A stretch of DNA of 8,893 nucleotides from Gordonia sp. (in: high G+C Gram-positive bacteria) (GCA_030152405.1 JASLJL010000360.1:1-8893); one strand, 5' to 3'; shown: positions 1 to 7,013, numbered from the stretch's first letter. The notes: generated by a model from the letters alone, not told the origin. Program-made: numbers and translations.

Positions 1-190
1 GTCGGCAGTCCTCGCGGGCTCGCCTATCGGCTCGCACGCTGCGGAGGGCTCCTCGCGAGAATCCTCGCCACCCACGTCACAGCTCGCGGCGCTGTCCGCC
101 ACCGGTGGTTGAGCCGACACCGAGCCCCTGGGCGAGGCGTCGAGTCGAAACCAGGCGACCACGGGCCCGGGCCAGCGAGAGGCGCGACGA
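1..190. other. Left-edge stretch with no supported gene
   Basis: This stretch lies downstream of the htpX stop and no frame in it is convincing. On the plus strand one frame is open from the window edge to a TGA at 110-112 and would give a 36-residue Ala/Ser-rich tail. On the minus strand a GTG near 158 opens a frame that runs off the left edge, rich in Asp and Glu. Both have only moderately GC-rich third positions and neither resembles a family I know. In M. tuberculosis a gene convergent with htpX follows here, so the plus-strand tail could be the 3' end of a neighbour, but that is inference. A direct repeat GGCTCGC occurs at 17-23 and 29-35 and a palindrome CTCGCGAG at 52-59. I see no clear terminator. 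Confidence 0.3.
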
Positions 191-1060
191 TCAGTACGAC
201 TGCCCGCGGTCGCGGGCCATCTCCTCCAGGCGGGCGATGCGCTCGGCCGTCGGGGGATGCGTGGAGAACAGGCGCGAGAGCTTCTCGCCCGCGCGGAACG
301 GACTCTCGATCATCATGTGCGACTGAGTCGTCAGGTCCGGCGTCGGAGGCAGCGGAGCGGCCGCGATTCCGCCGGAGATCTTGTTCAGCGCCGACGCCAG
401 GGCCAGCGGGTCGTTGGTCAGCTCGGCGCCCGAGGCGTCGGCCTGGAATTCACGAGAGCGCGACACCGACATCTGGATGACGCTCGCCGCGATCGGACCG
501 AGCAGGGACACCAGGATCATGGCCAGCGGGTTGGGGCCGTTGTCGCGGTTGCCGCCGAACATGCCCATCCACATCGCCATGTTCGCGAGACCGGTGATCA
601 CGGCGGCCATCGCGCCGGCGATCGAGCTGATCAGGATGTCCCGGTTGTAGACGTGCGACAGCTCGTGCCCGAGGACGGCCCGCAACTCTCGCTCGGTCAG
701 CAGGTCTATGATCCCGCTCGTGCAGCAGACGGCGGCGTTCTTCGGATTGCGTCCCGTCGCGAACGCGTTCGGCGACTCGGTGGGGCTGATGTAGAGCGCG
801 GGCATCGGCTGGTGCGCCTCGGTCGCGAGTTCGCGCACGATCCGGTAGAGCGCGGGCGCCTGGACTTCGGTGACCGGCTGTGCGTGCATCGCCTTCAACG
901 ACAACTTCGCACTGTTGAAGTACGCGTACGCGTTGGTCCCGACGGCCAGCAGAACCGACACGAAGAGAATCGTCGTGTTCTGGAATGCGGCGCCGATGCC
1001 GACGATGATCGCCGACATCAGACCCATCAACGCGGCGGTCTTGAGCCCGTTGAGATGCAC
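191..1060 (-). CDS. htpX: HtpX, membrane zinc metalloprotease (M48B)
   Basis: This is an integral membrane protease that degrades damaged or misassembled membrane proteins. The 289-residue product has the M48 zinc motif HELSH at residues 132-136, with Glu133 catalytic, and the third ligand Glu204 in EFQAD (204-208). Two hydrophobic segments lie at the N-terminus (about 9-27 and 29-47) and two more after the active site (about 143-167 and 178-198), the standard HtpX layout. The block around residues 98-113 ([16 protein letters not shown]) is typical of actinobacterial HtpX. Length is normal for the family. The start is GTG at 1060-1058, chosen because AGGAGG lies 5 nt upstream and the N-terminus matches family members. 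It follows grcC1 on the same strand after 94 bp, which contain its own candidate stress promoter, so it is probably not only read through from grcC1. Confidence 0.97.
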   Translation of the reverse strand: MHLNGLKTAALMGLMSAIIVGIGAAFQNTTILFVSVLLAVGTNAYAYFNSAKLSLKAMHAQPVTEVQAPALYRIVRELATEAHQPMPALYISPTESPNAFATGRNPKNAAVCCTSGIIDLLTERELRAVLGHELSHVYNRDILISSIAGAMAAVITGLANMAMWMGMFGGNRDNGPNPLAMILVSLLGPIAASVIQMSVSRSREFQADASGAELTNDPLALASALNKISGGIAAAPLPPTPDLTTQSHMMIESPFRAGEKLSRLFSTHPPTAERIARLEEMARDRGQSY

Positions 1061-1065
1061 TCGAG

Positions 1066-1071
1066 CCTCCT
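1066..1071 (-). promoter_or_regulatory. Strong ribosome binding site of htpX
   Basis: On the minus strand AGGAGG ends 5 nt before the GTG start of htpX. It is the only canonical Shine-Dalgarno sequence in front of a gene in this window and it fixes the GTG start. Confidence 0.85.
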
Positions 1072-1079
1072 ATGGTTCC

Positions 1080-1094
1080 TATGAGATGTTCATA
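1080..1094. repeat. Small inverted repeat in the htpX leader
   Basis: The repeat is TATGA-N5-TCATA, perfect over both 5-bp arms. It lies between the candidate -10 of htpX and its ribosome binding site, starting near the predicted transcription start. It could be an operator or a weak RNA hairpin. A 5-bp arm can arise by chance, so function is unproven. Confidence 0.4.
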
Positions 1095-1100
1095 CTCTCA

Positions 1101-1129
1101 AACGTTCGGGAACCCGTGGAAAGTTCCGG
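1101..1129 (-). promoter_or_regulatory. Candidate ECF-sigma (SigE/SigH-like) promoter of htpX
   Basis: Reading the minus strand, CCGGAAC (1129-1123) is followed after exactly 18 nt by CGTT (1104-1101). Group-4 sigma factors of the SigE/SigH/SigR type recognise GGAAC near -35 and a GTT core near -10 with a spacer of this size. The predicted transcription start is near 1094, giving a leader of about 33 nt that includes the AGGAGG site. Induction of htpX by envelope or heat stress in M. tuberculosis fits, and I recall it being listed with SigE-dependent genes, but that is memory, not shown here. Which sigma factor is used cannot be decided from the sequence. Confidence 0.55.
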
Positions 1130-1154
1130 ATGCAACCACCGGGCCGTTCCGGCG

Positions 1155-2171
1155 TCAGCCGATGCGTTCCACCGTGTAGCGGACCAGCGACGCGAAAGCG
1201 TCGTTCGCCGAGCCCGCAGGCAGGGTCGCGAGCAGGCCGTTCGCCTCGTCCGCCATCTCCTGGAGCTTCGCGCGAGCAGCGACCATGCCGTCGGACGCCA
1301 CCAGCAGATGCAGCGCCTCGGTCACCTCCGCGTCGTCGGTCACCGGGCGGGCCGCGCCGGTGTCGGCGTCGACCAGCAGTTCGCGCAGGCGCACCGAATC
1401 GGGACCGTCGCCCATCAACGCGTAGATGACGGGCAGCGTGTGCACGCCCTCGCGGAGGTCGGTGCCGGGCGTCTTGCCCGAGTCTCCGGTGACGGAGGCG
1501 ATGTCGATGATGTCGTCCGACACCTGGAACGCGGTGCCGATGATGTCGCCGAGGCGCTGGAGCGTCGCCGCCCGTTCGGGATCGGCACCCGCCGACATCG
1601 AACCGAACCGTCCGGCCGACGCGATCAACGAACCGGTCTTCTCCCACACGACGCGCAGATAGTGCTCCACCGGGTCGCGGCCCTGCGCGCCGACGGTCTC
1701 GCGCATCTGCCCGGTGACGAGTTCGGCGAACGTGTCGGCGATGATCCGCACGGCGTCCGGGCCGAGCGTGGACACCAGACGCGATGCGCGCGCGAACAGG
1801 AAGTCGCCCGCGAGGATCGCCACCGAGTTCGACCAACGTGCGTTCGCCGACTGCGCGCCCCGGCGCAACGGCGCCTCATCCATCACGTCGTCGTGATAGA
1901 GCGTCGCGAGGTGAGTCATCTCCAGGACCGCGGCCGAGGTGATCACGTCGTCGTTGGCCGGGTCGGGACCGAAGTGCGACGACAGGATCGCGAACATCGG
2001 ACGGAAGCGCTTGCCTCCCGCCTTGGCGAGATGCGTGGCCGCCTCGGTGAGGATCTCGTCCCCCGACGAGAGCTCACTCAGCAACAGGTCTTCGACGCGA
2101 GCGAGCGAGGCCTGCACCTGCGTCGCGAACTCGTCGGCCCCCAGATCCAATCCGGCGAATGTGGACTTCAC
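1155..2171 (-). CDS. grcC1: Long-chain (all-trans) polyprenyl diphosphate synthase, GrcC1-like
   Basis: The enzyme extends allylic diphosphates with isopentenyl diphosphate to make the polyprenyl tail, here most likely of menaquinone. Motifs use the longer frame beginning at 2234: GGKRFRP (73-79), first Asp-rich motif DDVMD (115-119) after LYH, GQMRET (175-180), and second Asp-rich motif DDIID (240-244) followed by GKTPGTDLREG. All catalytic aspartates are present. The sequence closely resembles what I remember of M. tuberculosis Rv0562. The start is uncertain. GTG at 2171 gives 338 residues beginning KSTFAGLDLG, close to the family length. GTG at 2234 adds 21 Arg-rich residues and lies only 4 nt after a TAGGCT hexamer, too close for a normal transcript start. 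Neither has a clear ribosome site. The gene diverges from menJ and is followed by htpX. Confidence 0.92.
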   Translation of the reverse strand: MKSTFAGLDLGADEFATQVQASLARVEDLLLSELSSGDEILTEAATHLAKAGGKRFRPMFAILSSHFGPDPANDDVITSAAVLEMTHLATLYHDDVMDEAPLRRGAQSANARWSNSVAILAGDFLFARASRLVSTLGPDAVRIIADTFAELVTGQMRETVGAQGRDPVEHYLRVVWEKTGSLIASAGRFGSMSAGADPERAATLQRLGDIIGTAFQVSDDIIDIASVTGDSGKTPGTDLREGVHTLPVIYALMGDGPDSVRLRELLVDADTGAARPVTDDAEVTEALHLLVASDGMVAARAKLQEMADEANGLLATLPAGSANDAFASLVRYTVERIG

Positions 2172-2238
2172 GGGTGTTCGTGCCCCATTTCGTCTTATCG
2201 GGTCGCCGCGTGTTCGGCGAGATGTCGATGACACCAGC

Positions 2239-2268
2239 AGCCTATCGTTTCACCCCGCCCGACATACT
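2239..2268. promoter_or_regulatory. Divergent promoter region between grcC1 and menJ
   Basis: A minus-strand hexamer TAGGCT (2244-2239) and a plus-strand hexamer TATCGT (2243-2248) both fit the actinobacterial -10 consensus TANNNT and share the central TA, forming ANNNTANNNT. The first would serve grcC1 and the second menJ. A further plus-strand candidate CATACT (2263-2268) lies 6 nt before the menJ GTG and would give a leaderless menJ transcript. No convincing -35 box is visible on either side. Confidence 0.4.
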
Positions 2269-2274
2269 GGTCGG

Positions 2275-3546
2275 GTGACGAGCGCAACCCTCGGTGACGA
2301 CCACCGCACCGCCGGACTCCCCTCCCACGCCGACCTGCTGGTAGTCGGCGCCGGGCCCGCGGGCGCGGCCGCCGCGGCGCACGCGGCGCAGCGAGGCGTC
2401 GACGTCGTCCTCCTCGACGCCGCGACGTTCCCGCGGGACAAGACGTGCGGCGACGGACTCACGCCGCGCGCACATTCCGCGTTGTCGCACCTCGGCATGG
2501 CCGACTTCCTCGCCGACCGGCCCGTCATACGCGGCCTCGAACTGAACGGATGGGGCAAGCGGCAGCAGGTCGAATGGCCGGCGTCGCGGTTCGGCGCGGT
2601 CGGCAGCGCCGTATCCCGATGGGAGCTCGACGACGCGATCAGAACGTTCGCCGTCGAACGCGGCGCGCGGATGGTGGAGGGCGCCAAGGCGATCGGCGTC
2701 CAGATCACCGGCGGCCGGATCGAGTCGGTCACCTTCACGGCGGGCGGGGAACGTGCCCGGATCGGCGTCAAGAACGTCATCGTCGCTGACGGCGTGCGAT
2801 CGGGCCTCGGCAAGTCGCTCGGCCGCGAGTGGCACCGCGACACCGCGTACGGGGTCGCCGCACGCTCGTACGCCGCGTCCGACCGTTCGAATCACCCGTG
2901 GATGGGATCGCACCTGGAGCTCCGCGGGCCCGACGGCGAGCTGCTGCCCGGCTACGGATGGGTGTTCCCGCTCGGCGACGGCACGGTGAACGTCGGCGTC
3001 GGAGCTCTCGCGACGGCCAAACGGCCGGCGTCCATGGCGCTGCGTCCGGTGCTCGAGCACTACGCCCGGATGGTGCGCGACGAGTGGGAGCTGACCGCTC
3101 CCCCGCAGCGGATCGCATCGGCGCTGCTCCCGATGGGCGGCGCGGTGAGCGGGGTGGCGGGCGCCAACTGGATGCTGATCGGCGACGCCGCCGCCTGCGT
3201 GAACCCGCTGAACGGCGAGGGGATCGACTACGCCCTGGAGACGGCCGAACTCGCCGTCGCGATGCTCGATGACGAAGCCGACTTCACCGCAGCCTGGCCC
3301 GCACTGCTGCGCCGCGAGTACGGCCAGGTGTTCGCCGCCGCCCGACGGGCCGCCGGACTGCTGACGATGCCGAAGACGGTTCCGATCCTGGGCAGGCCCG
3401 GGCTCGGCTCCGCGGCGCTGATGTCGACGGTCGTGCGGGTGATGGGGAATCTTCTCACTCCCGACGACTCCGATCTCATCGCCCGTGCGTGGCGGTCGGC
3501 CGGCTCCGCCGCATCCCGCCTGGAGTCCCGCCCGCCGTTCTCCTGA
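2275..3546 (+). CDS. menJ: Menaquinone side-chain reductase MenJ (geranylgeranyl-reductase-family flavoprotein)
   Basis: This FAD-dependent oxidoreductase reduces one isoprene double bond (beta unit) of menaquinone to give dihydromenaquinone, the form used by mycobacteria. The 423-residue product begins with a Rossmann dinucleotide site, LLVVGAGPAGAAAA (21-34), with an acidic Asp48 ending the second strand. It continues with PRDKTCGDGLTPRA (53-66), the block CGDGL being typical of geranylgeranyl reductases, then ADGVRSGLGK (171-180). The second FAD motif is IGDAAACVNPLNGEGIDYA (302-320), with Asp304 contacting the ribityl chain. The GTG start at 2275 places the FAD motif 24 residues in, as usual. 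The frame is open far upstream, but that part is antisense to grcC1. The gene lies between grcC1 and menG, as in M. tuberculosis, which supports MenJ over an archaeal-lipid or chlorophyll reductase. Confidence 0.93.
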   Translation: MTSATLGDDHRTAGLPSHADLLVVGAGPAGAAAAAHAAQRGVDVVLLDAATFPRDKTCGDGLTPRAHSALSHLGMADFLADRPVIRGLELNGWGKRQQVEWPASRFGAVGSAVSRWELDDAIRTFAVERGARMVEGAKAIGVQITGGRIESVTFTAGGERARIGVKNVIVADGVRSGLGKSLGREWHRDTAYGVAARSYAASDRSNHPWMGSHLELRGPDGELLPGYGWVFPLGDGTVNVGVGALATAKRPASMALRPVLEHYARMVRDEWELTAPPQRIASALLPMGGAVSGVAGANWMLIGDAAACVNPLNGEGIDYALETAELAVAMLDDEADFTAAWPALLRREYGQVFAAARRAAGLLTMPKTVPILGRPGLGSAALMSTVVRVMGNLLTPDDSDLIARAWRSAGSAASRLESRPPFS

Positions 3547-3549
3547 ACC

Positions 3550-3566
3550 GGGTCAGGGACGGACCC
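3550..3566. terminator. Weak hairpin at the menJ/menG convergent junction
   Basis: GGGTC (3550-3554) and GACCC (3562-3566) can form a 5-bp GC stem with a 7-nt loop across the 6-bp gap between the two converging stop codons. There is no T tract. It is the only hairpin I see at this junction and might help both transcripts end, but it is short. Confidence 0.2.
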
Positions 3567-4251
3567 CGTGGTGGATCGCGGCGATCCCGCCCGTCTGATC
3601 GATCCAGCCGACATCGGTGAACCCGGCCGCCGAGATGCGCGCGGCGAGACCTGCCTGGTCCGGCCACTCCCGGATCGATTCCGCGAGGTAGACGTAGGCG
3701 TCCGGGTTGCTCGACACTCTGGTGGCGACCGCCGGGAGCGCCTTCATGAGGTACTCCATGTACACGGTCCGGAAGGGGCGCCACGTCGGCGTCGAGAACT
3801 CGCAGATCACGAGCCGCCCGCCGGGCTTGAGGACCCTCTTGAGCTCGGACAGCGCGAGATCGACGTCGTTGACGTTGCGGAGCCCGAACGAGATGGTGGC
3901 CGCGTCGAACGAGGCGTCGGCGAACGGCAGGTGCAGCGCGTCGGCCGCCACCTTCGGCACATCGCGCCGGACTCCCGCTCGCAGCATGCCGAGCGAGAAG
4001 TCGGCGGCGACGACGGTCGCACCCGAGGCCGCGAGCTCGGTGGTCGAGACGGCGGTCCCGGCGGCGAGGTCGAGCACCACGTCACGGGGACGCAGCGCAA
4101 GCGCCTTCCGAGTGTTGCGACGCCAGAGCCGGTCCTGACCGAACGAGAGCACCGTGTTGGTGATGTCGTATCGACGGGCGACGCCGTCGAACATCTCGGC
4201 GACTTCCGCAGGCTGCTTGTCGAGGCCTGCGCGGTGAGCACCTGTTGTCAT
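3553..4251 (-). CDS. menG: Demethylmenaquinone methyltransferase MenG (UbiE family)
   Basis: MenG transfers a methyl group from S-adenosylmethionine to demethylmenaquinone, the last ring modification of menaquinone. The 232-residue protein carries the first UbiE signature as [16 protein letters not shown] (28-43), SAM motif I as [10 protein letters not shown] (60-69), the acidic end of strand 2 as AADFS (82-86), ISFGLRNV (120-127), and the second signature region [15 protein letters not shown] (139-153). The GTAVST form of motif I matches mycobacterial MenG as I remember it. The ATG at 4251 has no Shine-Dalgarno sequence but sits 7 nt after a TAGTCT hexamer. It is the last gene of the menD group, 10 bp after the DUF3592-like gene, and ends 6 bp from the menJ stop on the other strand. 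Confidence 0.96.
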   Translation of the reverse strand: MTTGAHRAGLDKQPAEVAEMFDGVARRYDITNTVLSFGQDRLWRRNTRKALALRPRDVVLDLAAGTAVSTTELAASGATVVAADFSLGMLRAGVRRDVPKVAADALHLPFADASFDAATISFGLRNVNDVDLALSELKRVLKPGGRLVICEFSTPTWRPFRTVYMEYLMKALPAVATRVSSNPDAYVYLAESIREWPDQAGLAARISAAGFTDVGWIDQTGGIAAIHHGVRP

Positions 4252-4258
4252 GTCACCG

Positions 4259-4264
4259 AGACTA
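4259..4264 (-). promoter_or_regulatory. Candidate leaderless -10 element for menG
   Basis: TAGTCT (4264-4259, minus strand) fits TANNNT and lies exactly 7 nt before the menG ATG, the position expected for a transcript starting at the ATG. Its first three bases are the TAG stop of the upstream gene. No clear -35 box is visible. Confidence 0.4.
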
Positions 4265-4690
4265 TCCGCGGCGCGTGCGGCGTCCCACCTCGGCCACGGT
4301 GAGCATGAGGATGATCACGACGATCCACCCCGCCGCCACGATCGACACCGCGGGCTTGATCGACAGTTGCGCGCCTCGGCCCGCGGGGCGAGCGAGCGTG
4401 TCGGGATCGGTCGCGTCGTAGTCGACGAGGATCCGTTGACCGGTCGACAGCTGGGTCGGATACAACAGGCCGAGTTTGGGGTTCCGGAGCACCCCGTCGG
4501 GGGTCACGAAGTTGACGGCGGCGTGGAGCCGGTCGGCCGCGATCACTTCGGCGACGGCTGTGGCCTTGTTGGCGTCGATCTTGGCGTCGTTGCGGTAGGC
4601 GCCCGCGACGATGACGGCCCCGATCAACGTCACGACGACGCCGAGCGCGGCGAGCGTGATCTGCACGCGCCTCTGAACGATGGGGGTCAT
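4262..4690 (-). CDS. Small DUF3592-like membrane protein (Rv0556 type)
   Basis: The function is unknown. The 142-residue protein has a short basic N-terminus, a membrane segment at about 10-32, a central exported or cytosolic domain of about 80 residues, a second membrane segment at about 113-134 and a basic tail VGRRTRRG. The central domain contains [20 protein letters not shown] (73-92), resembling the small beta domain of DUF3592 proteins. Order, length and sequence agree with my memory of Rv0556, which also sits next to menD. The ATG at 4690 is chosen because it starts just before the first membrane helix; upstream extension would overlap menD with Arg-rich nonsense. It lies 11 bp after menD and 10 bp before menG. 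A role in quinone synthesis or in membrane placement of the enzymes is inference from position only. Confidence 0.85.
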   Translation of the reverse strand: MTPIVQRRVQITLAALGVVVTLIGAVIVAGAYRNDAKIDANKATAVAEVIAADRLHAAVNFVTPDGVLRNPKLGLLYPTQLSTGQRILVDYDATDPDTLARPAGRGAQLSIKPAVSIVAAGWIVVIILMLTVAEVGRRTRRG

Positions 4691-4698
4691 GAGGTGAC

Positions 4699-4704
4699 AG
4701 ATTA
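4699..4704 (-). promoter_or_regulatory. Candidate leaderless -10 element for the DUF3592-like gene
   Basis: TAATCT (4704-4699, minus strand) fits TANNNT and lies 8 nt before the ATG at 4690. Its first three bases are the TAA stop of menD. No -35 box or Shine-Dalgarno sequence is visible. Confidence 0.3.
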
Positions 4705-6372
4705 CCCGGCGATCTGCGCGGCGATGCGGTCGTGGAGCGGCCGCAGCCCCTCCCTGCTGGTCGCCACCTCGATCACCTCGATGCCGCCGTCCGGTGCGGG
4801 TTCGGCGAGCATGGCGGGGAGTTGATCGAGAGCGGCCCGGCGATGCCCGATGTGGAATCCGGCGCACAGCGCGGCCAGATCGGTGCGATGCGGCGTCCCG
4901 AAGATCCGCTCGTAGACGCCGGTGTAGTCGCCGGTGTCGAATCGCGGATCGCCCTGCTCGAGGAGACTGAAGATGCCGCCGCCGTCGTCGTTCGCGACGA
5001 CGATCCGAAGGTTCTTCGGCCGCGGTTCGGCCGGCCCGATGACGAGTCCGGTCGCATCGTGGATGAACGTCAGATCACCCATCAGGGCGATGGTCCGCAC
5101 GTCGGCGCCTGCGCGCAGCGCCACTCCGATCGCGGTGGCGTTGGTGCCATCGATCCCGGCGACTCCACGATTGGACATGACCGCCACCCCGTCGTCGAGA
5201 CGGCCGGCGAGCGCGACGTCGCGGACCGGGTTGGACGCACCGAGCACCAACTGATCCCCCGACGTCAGGACCGAGGCGACGGTTCGCGCGACGTGCAGAC
5301 CGGTGGTGACCTCGGTCGAGTCCAGTTCGGCGTCCACCGCCGCGGTGACCCGCCGGTGCACGTCCGCAGCCTCCGACAGCCACTCCGCACGCGGCGTTCC
5401 GGTCGGCTGCGCCCGTGTGCCGGTGGCACGCACGTTGCCCGACACGTCGGGCCAGCGCGGTCCGGTAGTCAACGCGTAGACGTCGACGTTCGGGTCGGCG
5501 AGCAGTCTCGACACCGACCGGTGCAGGGTGGGTCGCCCGCAGATGATCGCCTGGCGGGGCGCCAGGTCGCCCAGCGCCAGCGGGTGGAGGGGATTCTTCG
5601 GATGGGGCGCGGTGGGCTCCGCGACGGTGGGGAGGTCGGCGAGCTCGGGATGCAGTCCCGAACCGTGACCGGAGACGACCACGGTGTCGCGTGACAGGTC
5701 GATCTCGAGGGGGATCTCGAGTCGACCGCCGGGCGAGTACGTCCACGGTTCGCCGTCGGGCCGTCCGGCGAACACGCCGCCCGCGACCACCGACAGGTCG
5801 GCGTCCGGATCGTCGGTCGCGTCGGGAACCAGTGGCTCGCGCAGCGGGATGTCGAACTGGACGGGACCGGGATTGCCGGTGCGAGCGCCGCGGGCGGCGG
5901 CGATCACGCGGCCGACCGCCGACCGCCACTGAGAGTTCGTGTCGAGATCCTGCTCGGCCAGTCCGAGGCTGATCGTGGCCCGGACCTGCGTGCCGAAGAT
6001 GCCGAACTGCTCGACGGTCTGATTGGCACCCGACCCCAGGAGCTCGTACGGCCGGTTCGCGCTGATCACGATCAGGGGCGTCCGTGCGTAGTTCGCCTCG
6101 AAGACGGCCGGGCTCATGTTGGCGACGGCCGTGCCGCTCGTCATCACGATCGGCACCGGTCTGCGCGAGGCGACGGCAAGACCGAGCGCGAGGTAGCCCG
6201 CCGACCGTTCGTCGATCCGGACGTGCAGTCGGAGCCGTCCCTGCTGGTGAGCGGCGTGCAGCGCGAACGCGAGCGGAGCATTCCTCGATCCCGGGCACAG
6301 GACTGCTTCGTCGATGCCGCCGCGGATCATCTCGTCGACGATCACGCGTGCCTGCAGAGTGGACGGATTCAT
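4702..6372 (-). CDS. menD: MenD, SEPHCHC synthase
   Basis: MenD is a thiamine-diphosphate enzyme that joins isochorismate and 2-oxoglutarate, with loss of CO2, to give 2-succinyl-5-enolpyruvyl-6-hydroxy-3-cyclohexene-1-carboxylate, the first committed step of the classical menaquinone route. The 556-residue protein is of normal length. It shows the substrate-binding block CPGSRNAPL (26-34), the conserved Glu55 in RIDERSAGY (52-60) that activates thiamine, and [16 protein letters not shown] (78-93). It also has [11 protein letters not shown] (400-410) and the thiamine-diphosphate/metal motif starting GDLTFIHD (432-439) and ending with Asn461 in NDDGGGIF. No key residue is missing. The ATG at 6372 gives the standard N-terminus and lies 7 nt after a TAGTGT hexamer with no ribosome site, suggesting a leaderless message. 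It is the first gene of the menD-DUF3592-menG group. Confidence 0.97.
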   Translation of the reverse strand: MNPSTLQARVIVDEMIRGGIDEAVLCPGSRNAPLAFALHAAHQQGRLRLHVRIDERSAGYLALGLAVASRRPVPIVMTSGTAVANMSPAVFEANYARTPLIVISANRPYELLGSGANQTVEQFGIFGTQVRATISLGLAEQDLDTNSQWRSAVGRVIAAARGARTGNPGPVQFDIPLREPLVPDATDDPDADLSVVAGGVFAGRPDGEPWTYSPGGRLEIPLEIDLSRDTVVVSGHGSGLHPELADLPTVAEPTAPHPKNPLHPLALGDLAPRQAIICGRPTLHRSVSRLLADPNVDVYALTTGPRWPDVSGNVRATGTRAQPTGTPRAEWLSEAADVHRRVTAAVDAELDSTEVTTGLHVARTVASVLTSGDQLVLGASNPVRDVALAGRLDDGVAVMSNRGVAGIDGTNATAIGVALRAGADVRTIALMGDLTFIHDATGLVIGPAEPRPKNLRIVVANDDGGGIFSLLEQGDPRFDTGDYTGVYERIFGTPHRTDLAALCAGFHIGHRRAALDQLPAMLAEPAPDGGIEVIEVATSREGLRPLHDRIAAQIAG

Positions 6373-6379
6373 GGGGTGA

Positions 6380-6389
6380 ACACTATTAC
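6380..6389. promoter_or_regulatory. Overlapping divergent -10 elements for menD and the methyltransferase
   Basis: In the 26-bp gap between the two ATGs, the minus strand has TAGTGT (6385-6380), exactly 7 nt before the menD ATG. The plus strand has TATTAC (6384-6389), an imperfect -10, 9 nt before the methyltransferase ATG at 6399. The two share the central TA. This AT-rich decamer is the only place in the gap where promoters can sit, so both -35 regions must lie inside the opposite coding region; no good -35 box is seen there. Confidence 0.45.
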
Positions 6390-6398
6390 CGTGGCTTC

Positions 6399-7013
6399 AT
6401 GAGCTTCTATTCGGAGCGGGTGCTGCCGCGGATCATCACGAAGACGTGCGGGATGCCCGCGATGGACAAACTGCGCCGCGCCGCATGCGAACCGCTGTCG
6501 GGGCACGTCGTGGAGATCGGGTTCGGTTCGGGATTCAACGTCGGCCAGTATCCGACGGCGGTGGAGCGGGTGTCGGCCGTCGAACCGAGCGACGGCGGCT
6601 GGGCGTTGGCCCGCGAGCGGGTCGCCTCGTCGACGATTCCGATCGAGCGGGCCGGTCTGGACGGTCAACGACTCCCGTTCGACGACGACTCGTTCGACTC
6701 GGCGCTCTCCACCTTCACCCTCTGCACCATCCCCGACCTTCTCGCAGCGCTCGCCGAACTGCGGCGCGTGGTGAAGCCGGGCGGCGTGTTCGCGTTCCTC
6801 GAACACGGCACCGCACCCGACGAGGGCGTACGCCGGTGGCAGCGCAGACTCGAACCGATGCAGAAGCGGCTCGGCGGCGGCTGTCACCTCACCCGCGACA
6901 TCCCGGCGACCGTCGAGGCGGCCGGATGGCGAGCCGTGACCGCAGACGAGTTCTACGCGAAGGCGTCGCCGAAACCGTTCGGCGCGTTCGTACTCGGCGT
7001 CGCGCATGCGTGA
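6399..7013 (+). CDS. Class I SAM-dependent methyltransferase, METTL7-like
   Basis: The 204-residue protein is a complete class I methyltransferase: motif I VEIGFGSGFN (38-47), acidic Glu62 in AVEPS for the SAM ribose, LPFDDDSFDSALSTFTLCTI (92-111), and motif III region RVVKPGGVFAFLEHG (123-137). The later block GGGCHLTRD (159-167) resembles the GCNLTRE block I remember from METTL7/TMT1 thiol methyltransferases and their bacterial relatives. A thiol or lipophilic small molecule is therefore possible, but the substrate is unknown. The ATG at 6399 is chosen because upstream extension would run antisense into menD. It diverges from menD across 26 bp and is followed by the reductase gene after 32 bp. 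It is not a second MenG: it lacks the UbiE signature YDxxNxxxS. Confidence 0.85.
   Translation: MSFYSERVLPRIITKTCGMPAMDKLRRAACEPLSGHVVEIGFGSGFNVGQYPTAVERVSAVEPSDGGWALARERVASSTIPIERAGLDGQRLPFDDDSFDSALSTFTLCTIPDLLAALAELRRVVKPGGVFAFLEHGTAPDEGVRRWQRRLEPMQKRLGGGCHLTRDIPATVEAAGWRAVTADEFYAKASPKPFGAFVLGVAHA

Noticed and set aside
1101..1129. Paired GTTC/GAAC words as a CIRCE or HAIR heat-shock operator
   Set aside because: The half-sites do not match the HrcA (CIRCE) or HspR (HAIR) consensus or spacing; the GGAAC-N18-CGTT reading explains the same bases better.
870..2231. Long plus-strand open frame opposite htpX and grcC1
   Set aside because: It is antisense to two genes with intact catalytic motifs, is rich in Arg, Val and His as expected of shadow frames in high-GC DNA, and shows no family motif.
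2242..3060. Minus-strand open frame of 272 codons opposite menJ
   Set aside because: It is the codon-phase shadow of menJ; the composition is Arg/Gly/Val-rich and it would block the divergent promoter region.
4691..4867. N-terminal extension of the DUF3592-like protein into menD
   Set aside because: The extra 59 residues are Arg/His-rich and out of frame with menD; the ATG at 4690 directly precedes the membrane helix.
5075..6298. Minus-strand 407-codon frame inside menD
   Set aside because: It shares the strand with menD in another frame, is extremely Arg-rich and shows no domain; menD has all its catalytic residues.
6084..6398. N-terminal extension of the methyltransferase into menD
   Set aside because: The added part is Arg-rich antisense of menD; the family fold begins shortly after the ATG at 6399.
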